Shown here: piece by piece, positions 1 through 5,019 of the stretch
Position numbering within the stretch: position 1 is the stretch's first letter
Layout: each line of letters opens with the position of its first letter
NCBI GenBank assembly: GCA_003517945.1
Contig: DOZP01000260.1
Coordinates: 36,561-41,579, forward strand
Source: Porphyromonadaceae bacterium
Lineage (GTDB): Bacteria; Bacteroidota; Bacteroidia; Bacteroidales; Tannerellaceae
Direction: 5' to 3'
DNA: 5,019 bases
Translations under genes and position numbers: made by a program
Notes under the pieces: generated by a model
What the model was told of the DNA's origin: nothing
The model's database searches: none
What the model saw: the letters and a program-made list of their open reading frames with translations, nothing else

Positions 1-582
1 GAAGATTTTATAAACAGGGCTGTCCGTTATACGGAATCGCGGTTCGACGAATATGTGAAAGCACATCCCGAAGCGCAGGGTATGGCGACCACATTAACAT
101 TTTTATATGTCGGAGTTTCCGGAATTACGATTGCACATATCGGAGACAGCCGTATTTATCAGTTCCGTAATGGGAGGATTCTCCGTGCAACGGAAGATCA
201 TTCGCTTGTCAATTCATGGGTTCAATTAGGCCGGATAACAAAGGAAGAAGCGATTGTCCATCCACAGAAAAATATTATAACAAGGGCTATTATGGGAACG
301 GAAAATTCGGTATGTGCCGATGTTCTACTGATAACCGATATACAACCGGGTGATTATTTCCTGATGTGTACGGACGGTGTTTCGGAATGTTTTACGGATG
401 AAAGGCTGGAGGATGTTTTTTCTCATGGATTAAATGCCGAATCTGTTAAGAATATGATTGTGGAATATTGTGCGGATGAGGCCAGAGACAATTTTTCTTT
501 CTATATATTGCCGGTTTTGGGTGTACAAAAAATGGCCGGATATAAACAATATCTTCTTTCTTTCTTTTATTCTTTAGCATAA
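1..582 (+). CDS. PP2C-family serine/threonine protein phosphatase, C-terminal part (5' end outside window)
   Basis: The frame is open from base 1, so this is the C-terminal 193 residues of a longer protein; an internal GTG at 55 is not needed as a start. Metal-dependent (Mg/Mn) PP2C phosphatases remove phosphate from Ser/Thr and commonly oppose a Hanks-type kinase. Visible family motifs, numbered from base 1, are GMATTL (27-32), HIGDSRIY with the conserved Asp at about 49, TEDHS (64-68), TRAIMGT (94-100), CTDGVSE with the metal-binding Asp at 125, and RDN with the terminal metal-binding Asp at 163. The N-terminal motif carrying the first metal-binding Asp (DGxGG-like) must lie upstream of the window. 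No membrane segment is evident, so it is probably cytoplasmic. About 25 residues follow the last motif, ending at a TAA at 580-582. The kinase starts 42 bases downstream and is the obvious partner or substrate, which is inferred from adjacency. Family assignment is firm; the target is unknown. Confidence 0.93.
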   Translation, partial: EDFINRAVRYTESRFDEYVKAHPEAQGMATTLTFLYVGVSGITIAHIGDSRIYQFRNGRILRATEDHSLVNSWVQLGRITKEEAIVHPQKNIITRAIMGTENSVCADVLLITDIQPGDYFLMCTDGVSECFTDERLEDVFSHGLNAESVKNMIVEYCADEARDNFSFYILPVLGVQKMAGYKQYLLSFFYSLA

Positions 583-596
583 AAATTGTATCTTTG
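566..596 (+). promoter_or_regulatory. Bacteroidetes-type promoter for the kinase gene
   Basis: TATCTTTG at 589-596 matches the Bacteroidetes -7 consensus TAnnTTTG exactly. The -33 element is weak: TTTA at 566-569 sits 19 bases upstream in place of TTTG. Transcription would start near 603, giving a leader of roughly 22 bases before the ATG at 625. The promoter overlaps the last codons and stop of the phosphatase gene, so the kinase can be transcribed independently of it. It also argues against any kinase start upstream of about 603. Confidence 0.7.
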
Positions 597-613
597 TGCG
601 GAATTAGTAGTAC

Positions 614-619
614 GAAGAG
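614..619 (+). promoter_or_regulatory. Purine-rich ribosome binding site deciding the kinase start
   Basis: GAAGAG lies 5 bases before the ATG at 625. The same GAAGAG occurs 4 bases before the start of the barrel gene at 2642. The upstream in-frame TTG at 586 has no comparable site and lies upstream of the predicted transcription start. This supports ATG 625 as the true start. Confidence 0.5.
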
Positions 620-624
620 TATAT

Positions 625-2514
625 ATGAATTTACCTGACGGATATTTTTTGCAGAAGAAGAAATACCAGCTCACTCATACCATCGGCCAGGGCGGTTTTG
701 GTATTACGTATTTGGGCGTATGGAATACGGAGGTAAAAGGAGGGCTGGGTGCTATGAAAACGAACGTGCCGGTCTGTATAAAGGAATATTTCTTTAAAGA
801 CTATTGCTATCGTGATAAGGATTCGTATGCTGTTAAAGTTCATTCCGAGACCGGTGAAAAGTTATTTGATAAGTTTAAGGAAAAGTTAATCAAGGAAGCC
901 AATATTCTTTCGGAAGTACATCACCCTTATATCGTTAATGTACTGGAGGTGTTTGAAGAAAATAATACAGCTTATATTGTCATGGAATATATAAAAGGGT
1001 GTTCTTTGAAGTATATGCTTGATAAAGAGGGTGTTCTTTCTGAAAATAAAGTACTTAAATACGTTCATCAGATTGGAAATGCTCTTGATTTTGTGCATGA
1101 GAAAAATATTGTACACCTTGATATTAAACCCAGTAATATCCTTATTGATAAAGAAGATAATGCGCGTCTTATTGATTTTGGCGTGAGTAAGCGATATGAC
1201 ATAGATGAGCAGGAAACGAGTACAACAACGCTTACCTTGTCAAAGGGTTTTGCTTCTATTGAGCAATATGATGATGAAGGTACACAAAATTTTTCGCCTT
1301 GTCCTGATATTTATTCTTTGGGAGCTACGATGTATAATCTCCTGACAGGAATCATACCGGTCGAATCGATTTTGCGGGCAACCAAACAAATGCTGCCTCC
1401 GTCATCTTATAATTCGAATGTGACGCAAAAAACCGAAAATGTAATCCTGAAGGCGATGGAGGTGAAACCGGAAGATCGTTATCAGGTTATAAAGGAGATG
1501 CTTGCGTCATTAGATATCCCTCCTTACGAGTTTGCTGAAAATATGTTGGAGGAATCAAAAAAACAGACGGAAAATGATGCAACGGAAATATTGAATGCAG
1601 GTTTTTCCAAAACAGACAGGGAGGGCGATGATGATAGGACAATTGTAGCCTTTTCATCTGCAAATGGAAAGGCTCCGGAGGATAGTTCTCATTCAAAGAA
1701 AAAAGTAAAAAGAAGAATCATCCTGTCGGTTGCTATTTTATTTTTTGCTTTTGTCGGGTATGCCGTATATAGCTATTTTATTGATATTACAACATCGCAA
1801 GGCGCTTCCGGTATTGATATGCCGGGCGTGGGACGTAATATGGTGAATCCGGAACGTCCTGATAGTAATCTTTCCGTAATACCCGGAACTCATGAACAAA
1901 CGGTTGGACAGAAGCCGGAAAATGATGGCCGGGAGCAGCAGGTAGAACAACAACAGTCCGGTTCGGAAAATACGTCGTCAAAGCCGGAAGCCGGAACGGA
2001 ACAAAGCCGGACACCCGGTTCTCAACCTGTAGTGTCTCCTCCTCAGCCATCGGATTCATCTGTTGAAGATCTTCAGGCTGCGGCGGAGGAAAAAGCAAGG
2101 AATGAGAAGGAACATGTGGAATTGATCGCTTCTGCAAAAAACAGAATGAAAAGTCAGGATTACGCCGGTGCGTATGAGGACCTGATGAATGCTTTAAATA
2201 TAAAGACCACCGATGAAGCGCTTAACCTTATGCAACAATGCAGGGAGGAAAAAGAAAAGGCTATAATAAAAGAGAGATTAGCTAAATATGTTGAATTCGA
2301 TACGAATGATTTTGGTGAACTGAAGATTGTACGGAATCGGGAGTCCGGGCTTTATGGTGCAATAAATGCGAAAGGCGAAGAGGTTATACCATGTAAATAT
2401 AAAGGTACGGATAAGTCAATTAATGGCCGTGCTTTCCTGCGTGAAGACAATCTGTATGATCTGTATGATAGTAAAGGTGAGCTTCGGGCTCACGATTTGC
2501 GGACTGTTGATTAA
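625..2514 (+). CDS. Transmembrane Hanks-type serine/threonine protein kinase with periplasmic TPR-like and WG-repeat-like region
   Basis: This 629-residue protein transfers phosphate from ATP to Ser/Thr. Numbered from ATG 625, the kinase domain spans about 14-300: glycine loop GQGGFG (21-26), ATP-anchoring Lys53 in CIKEYF, helix-C Glu91, catalytic loop HLDIKPSN (164-171, catalytic Asp166), DFG (184-186), a Thr-rich activation loop (198-206), ASIEQY in place of APE (210-215), DIYSLG (228-233) and Arg285. A basic stretch KKKVKRR (358-364) precedes one transmembrane helix (about 365-382), so the kinase faces the cytoplasm and the C-terminus the periplasm. Then follow a Pro/Ser/Gln/Glu-rich linker (about 397-482), a charged helix with a TPR-like unit (about 482-550), and a WG-repeat-like end (GLYGAINAKGEEVIP, 575-589, plus a degenerate second unit near 610-618). 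All catalytic residues are present, so it should be active, but HLD replaces HRD. The kinase call is firm; the sensory role of the C-terminus is inferred. Confidence 0.95.
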   Translation: MNLPDGYFLQKKKYQLTHTIGQGGFGITYLGVWNTEVKGGLGAMKTNVPVCIKEYFFKDYCYRDKDSYAVKVHSETGEKLFDKFKEKLIKEANILSEVHHPYIVNVLEVFEENNTAYIVMEYIKGCSLKYMLDKEGVLSENKVLKYVHQIGNALDFVHEKNIVHLDIKPSNILIDKEDNARLIDFGVSKRYDIDEQETSTTTLTLSKGFASIEQYDDEGTQNFSPCPDIYSLGATMYNLLTGIIPVESILRATKQMLPPSSYNSNVTQKTENVILKAMEVKPEDRYQVIKEMLASLDIPPYEFAENMLEESKKQTENDATEILNAGFSKTDREGDDDRTIVAFSSANGKAPEDSSHSKKKVKRRIILSVAILFFAFVGYAVYSYFIDITTSQGASGIDMPGVGRNMVNPERPDSNLSVIPGTHEQTVGQKPENDGREQQVEQQQSGSENTSSKPEAGTEQSRTPGSQPVVSPPQPSDSSVEDLQAAAEEKARNEKEHVELIASAKNRMKSQDYAGAYEDLMNALNIKTTDEALNLMQQCREEKEKAIIKERLAKYVEFDTNDFGELKIVRNRESGLYGAINAKGEEVIPCKYKGTDKSINGRAFLREDNLYDLYDSKGELRAHDLRTVD

Positions 2515-2601
2515 TAACCTCAATTGCATAATTTTTGCTATTTTTTATCTTTTGCCTTTGATTTTTTTTACTCTTTGTTTCATTCATATCATATTATCTT
2601 T

Positions 2602-2609
2602 TATCTTTG
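2602..2609 (+). promoter_or_regulatory. Bacteroidetes-type promoter -7 element for the barrel/lipoprotein unit
   Basis: TATCTTTG matches TAnnTTTG exactly and continues as TATCTTTGTGC, the same 11 bases as in the kinase promoter. For the -33 element, TTTG at 2574-2577 is exact but 24 bases away, while TTTC at 2578-2581 is imperfect with a normal 20-base gap. The predicted transcript starts near 2616, leaving a leader of about 26 bases before ATG 2642. The region 2515-2601 around it is T-rich, without an evident gene or convincing terminator hairpin. Confidence 0.7.
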
Positions 2610-2641
2610 TGCTTCAAAATGTTTTTTTGAAGAAGAGAATT

Positions 2642-3592
2642 ATGAATAGAATTATGATTATGTTTGTGCTGTTGCTTACGACTTTTTATGTTGTGGCGCA
2701 AAGACAGACTAAATATAACCAGAAGGGAGATGAAGCCATGAAGCGTCTTGATTACAGTGATGCTAAAATATGGTATGAAGAAGGTGTTTCTAATTGTGAT
2801 CCTTATAGCATTAATCAATTAACTTCTATTTGGTTGGCTGATGAATCCATGCATATATCCATGCGTAATGTGATGAGCCGTTGCCTGGACTGTCTTACAA
2901 ACCGTGCTACCGACTTCAAGGATTCGACCAGCATGCATAAACTGATCCTGTATTATACGGAAGGTATCGGAACCTATAAAAATGAGGCGAAAGTGGACTT
3001 CTGGAAGAGTCAGATAGAACTACTGCAAAATGTTTCTGTTGGGAATGGGGGAGATATAAAACCTCCAAAAGTGAAAATGAAATTTTTTGCCGGATATTCG
3101 GCTTCTTATTATGCACCTTATGGGCTCACGGTTGGTGGAGTAGGGAGGACAATAGGGTGGTATCTGCGTTTTCGGACAAACTTGTCATTTCAGGATTTTT
3201 CGGAAACGGTTAATAATGATGGGACTATAGAGGGAGGTTTGCCGGGGGGCAGCTTGCCTAAGTGGACAAAACAGGATCCGGATAAAATTAATACTTTAAT
3301 GGCTACAGGGGGGCTTATGGTAAAGATTGCCCCTTCATTATTTGTCTCAGTAGGTGCAGGATATTGTAAGCGCGAAGCTATTTATAGAGTTGAAAAGATA
3401 AGTCTTGACGAAGGCCGTTCCGAAGGATTTATCTGGGCTAAATTTAATGGTAAAAAATCATCTTTTGATGGGGTTGCTTTGGATTTGGATGGAACATTCC
3501 GTATGGGAAAAATGTTATATGGTTCGCTTGGTTGTAGCTTGCTTAATTTTGAGAGCATATCTGCAAATGCAGGTATTGGTGTGTTTTTCTAA
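2642..3592 (+). CDS. Secreted protein with TPR-like N-terminus and predicted small outer-membrane beta-barrel
   Basis: I do not recognise a named family. The 316-residue protein starts with a signal peptide (MNRIMIMFVLLLTTFYVVA, cleavage likely after Ala19 before QRQ). There is no lipobox Cys, so signal peptidase I is expected. Residues 25-50 (YNQKGDEAMKRLDYSDAKIW and following) look like a TPR unit, and helical sequence continues to about 135. From about 145 to 316 the sequence alternates polar and hydrophobic residues, with many Gly and aromatic residues (KMKFFAGYSASYYAPYG, WYLRFRTNLSF, LFVSVGAGYCKREAIYR, MLYGSLGCSLLNFE), and it ends in NAGIGVFF. A terminal Phe is typical of barrels inserted by the BAM complex, and about 170 residues would fit roughly eight strands. 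Start choice: ATG 2642 has GAAGAG 4 bases upstream and directly begins the signal peptide; the frame stays open upstream to 2366, but that would overlap the kinase gene and the promoter. Next to a transmembrane kinase, it may be a partner or target in the envelope (inference). Confidence 0.8.
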   Translation: MNRIMIMFVLLLTTFYVVAQRQTKYNQKGDEAMKRLDYSDAKIWYEEGVSNCDPYSINQLTSIWLADESMHISMRNVMSRCLDCLTNRATDFKDSTSMHKLILYYTEGIGTYKNEAKVDFWKSQIELLQNVSVGNGGDIKPPKVKMKFFAGYSASYYAPYGLTVGGVGRTIGWYLRFRTNLSFQDFSETVNNDGTIEGGLPGGSLPKWTKQDPDKINTLMATGGLMVKIAPSLFVSVGAGYCKREAIYRVEKISLDEGRSEGFIWAKFNGKKSSFDGVALDLDGTFRMGKMLYGSLGCSLLNFESISANAGIGVFF

Positions 3593-3594
3593 AT

Positions 3595-3601
3595 AAAAAG
3601 G
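3595..3601 (+). promoter_or_regulatory. Ribosome binding site of the lipoprotein gene
   Basis: AAAAAGG lies between the barrel gene stop (3590-3592) and the tandem ATG codons at 3602 and 3605. It abuts the first ATG and is 3 bases from the second, so the second may be preferred; the difference is one Met. Confidence 0.4.
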
Positions 3602-5019
3602 ATGATGAAACGATTATTGAATATACATCTTTTTACGGTTGCTTTTTTGCTGTTGTTATTTTCCGGTTGTATTGAGGATCCGAAAATGTCATTGGGAGTG
3701 ATAGGCGCCAGAGAGCCTGAATTTGAGGGAGGTGCTGTATCAGTGGCTGTAACTGTTTCAACCATTGAGGTTTCTGCTACGATAAATAAAGCAAACGGAG
3801 CAGAAATAACAGAGCGGGGTTTTTGTTATAGTACGACGGAATCTTCTCCTACTATAGAAAATAGTGATATGATACGTGATACAAATGTAGGTATCGGTGA
3901 ATACACGTTGATAATAGAAGGGTTGTCTGACAGTACGGTTTATTATATATGTCCGTATGCAATTAATTCGGTCGGTATTAATTACGGGGAACCAATCACA
4001 GAAACGACCTATAGTGGCCAAGCTTCCGTGGTGACACTTGATACACTTAATACTTATGCCTCAAGAGTAACGGTAGAAGGACGTATAAATAAAACAGGAG
4101 AAGGAGAACCGGGGTCTTGTGGATTTTATTATTCGACAGACGCAACTTTTGAACAGAAGGATTCTGTGGAGACTGTGATTCCGGATTCCAGAACCTACTC
4201 ATGTGAACTTCCGGTACTTACGCCTGATACGGAATACTATTACAGGGCGTATGTCCGGAATGACTATGGTTTGTCAGTGGGCGATGTTAAATCATTTAAA
4301 ACAAAAGACGGGAAACCCCGCCTGAGTCCGGTAAAAGCTATACCCGGATATACGGATGTTACGTTATCGTCGACTGTGGACGACGGAGGGGATATAACAG
4401 TAACGATTATCGACCGTGGATTTTATTTGCGTAAACAAAGTGAAGATCCGTCTATGGATAGTATAATACCTTCCGGTGATGGAGGTGTTGGTTATTTTGA
4501 GGCATTAATAGAAGGATTGGAAGCTGAAGAAAGATATATTGTGAAAGCGTATGCAAAAAGCTCTGTAAGTGACATCGGTTTGGAGTTCGAGGTATATAGT
4601 AAGGATACGATAATTTCCACCAAACAGGATAAGCCGACTGTGATAACGGAAGAAGTTGAAGAGGGAACTATTTTTAGCGGGAATGCTGATATTACGGGTA
4701 CCATTTCAGATGAAGGAAAGGATGCTGTTACTGAGGCCGGAATTTGTTGGGCGCTGAACTCATATCCCAGTATGGATGATAATTATGAGATAGCATCTAT
4801 TAATGCCGCGCGTAAGTTTACCGTACGGTTGACGGGCTTAAGGGGTGGTGTTACGTATTATGTCCGCGCTTTTGCAAGGAATGAACATGGCCTGTCATAC
4901 GGAGAGCCGCGAATGTTTGTAACGCCTGCTATTTTTATTGATACTTTAAAAAGATTAGAGGAAAGAACGCCTTTGAAAAATTCTCCGGCGTACTTTACAA
5001 ATAATGGTATATTTTATTT
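3602..5019 (+). CDS. Surface-type lipoprotein with four FnIII-like repeats (3' end outside window)
   Basis: The frame is open from ATG 3602 to the right edge, giving 472 visible residues of an unfinished protein. The N-terminus (MMKRLLN, then a hydrophobic core) leads to the lipobox LFSGC with Cys23 (22 if ATG 3605 is used). The residues after Cys are IED; acidic residues at +2/+3 after the lipidated Cys resemble the Bacteroidetes lipoprotein surface-export signal, so it is probably on the outer face of the outer membrane. Four FnIII-like repeats follow, at about 41-136, 141-234, 239-340 and 345-442. Each has a G-F/I-C/Y motif (ERGFCYS 71-77, SCGFYYS 172-178, DRGFY 271-275, EAGICWA 378-384) and a YYxRAYxxN-G-type motif near its end (114-125, 212-223, 312-320, 419-430). 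Such repeats typically act as adhesive or spacer modules in Bacteroidetes surface proteins. The last visible residues (PAYFTNNGIFY, 462-472) start another, unidentified domain, possibly Kelch-like. It lies 9 bases after the barrel gene, in the same frame, and is probably co-transcribed with it. Its ligand is unknown. Confidence 0.88.
   Translation, partial: MMKRLLNIHLFTVAFLLLLFSGCIEDPKMSLGVIGAREPEFEGGAVSVAVTVSTIEVSATINKANGAEITERGFCYSTTESSPTIENSDMIRDTNVGIGEYTLIIEGLSDSTVYYICPYAINSVGINYGEPITETTYSGQASVVTLDTLNTYASRVTVEGRINKTGEGEPGSCGFYYSTDATFEQKDSVETVIPDSRTYSCELPVLTPDTEYYYRAYVRNDYGLSVGDVKSFKTKDGKPRLSPVKAIPGYTDVTLSSTVDDGGDITVTIIDRGFYLRKQSEDPSMDSIIPSGDGGVGYFEALIEGLEAEERYIVKAYAKSSVSDIGLEFEVYSKDTIISTKQDKPTVITEEVEEGTIFSGNADITGTISDEGKDAVTEAGICWALNSYPSMDDNYEIASINAARKFTVRLTGLRGGVTYYVRAFARNEHGLSYGEPRMFVTPAIFIDTLKRLEERTPLKNSPAYFTNNGIFY
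3722..4921 (+). repeat. Four tandem FnIII-like protein repeats within the lipoprotein gene
   Basis: Four diverged protein-level units of about 95-105 residues are encoded here. The G-F/I-C/Y motif recurs at residues 73, 174, 273 and 380, giving periods of 101, 99 and 107. Repeats 1, 2 and 4 keep the N-x-x-G-x-x-x/Y-G ending (NSVGINYG, NDYGLSVG, NEHGLSYG), while repeat 3 has lost it (KSSVSDIG). No near-identical DNA copies were seen, so the array is old rather than recently duplicated. Confidence 0.75.

Noticed and set aside
586..624. TTG start at 586 extending the kinase by 13 residues
   Set aside because: The -7 promoter element at 589-596 lies inside this extension and transcription would start near 603. 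ATG 625 has a GAAGAG site and begins directly before the conserved kinase N-terminus.
1921..2060. DNA-level repeat or inserted element in the kinase linker
   Set aside because: The bias is at protein level (Gln, Ser, Pro, Glu), typical of a disordered periplasmic linker. No direct or inverted terminal repeats or target duplications were seen.
1487..2137. Minus-strand open frames opposite the kinase gene
   Set aside because: They are antisense to clear kinase and linker coding sequence, overlap each other, and show no recognisable domain or start signal. The other minus-strand frames at 631-1116, 2594-3116, 3758-4021 and 4492-4704 were rejected for the same reason.
2515..2570. Intrinsic terminator after the kinase gene
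   Set aside because: Several T-runs are present, but no GC-rich hairpin directly precedes one. The hairpin at 2477-2493 is about 40 bases too far upstream and inside the coding region.
2366..2641. 92-residue N-terminal extension of the barrel protein in the same open frame
   Set aside because: It overlaps the kinase gene in another frame and crosses the promoter. Its hydrophobic residues come from T-rich intergenic DNA, and ATG 2642 starts a clean signal peptide.
3405..3596. 63-residue + strand open frame inside the barrel gene
   Set aside because: It lies in an alternative frame within the well-supported barrel region and has no domain.

Overview
The window most likely comes from a gut-type member of the Bacteroidales (Bacteroides/Parabacteroides-like). 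This rests on two promoter elements matching the Bacteroidetes -7 consensus TAnnTTTG, both reading TATCTTTGTGC. Purine-rich rather than strong Shine-Dalgarno sites, AT-leaning DNA, and a surface-type lipoprotein with Bacteroidetes-style FnIII-like repeats agree with this. The genus cannot be fixed from the window.

All four genes are on the + strand. (1) Positions 1-582 hold the C-terminal two thirds or so of a PP2C-family serine/threonine phosphatase, cut by the left edge. (2) Positions 625-2514 hold a membrane-anchored Hanks-type serine/threonine kinase. It has a cytoplasmic kinase domain, one transmembrane helix, a low-complexity periplasmic linker, a TPR-like helical segment and a short WG-repeat-like C-terminus. 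(3) Positions 2642-3592 hold a secreted protein with an N-terminal TPR-like segment and a C-terminal region resembling a small outer-membrane beta-barrel ending in Phe. (4) From 3602 to the right edge runs a lipoprotein with four FnIII-like repeats of about 100 residues, cut by the edge.

The phosphatase and kinase are adjacent, as in many bacterial phosphorylation switches. The kinase has its own promoter, which overlaps the end of the phosphatase gene. A second promoter lies before the barrel gene, and the lipoprotein follows it after only 9 bases, so those two are probably one transcription unit.

A plausible but unproven reading is an envelope-to-cytoplasm signalling cassette. The lipoprotein and barrel would sit in or on the outer membrane, the kinase C-terminus would sample the periplasm, and the kinase/phosphatase pair would set the phosphorylation state of cytoplasmic targets. 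The kinase has HLD instead of HRD in its catalytic loop, which bears on how it is activated. I saw no RNA genes, CRISPR arrays, insertion sequences or convincing intrinsic terminators.
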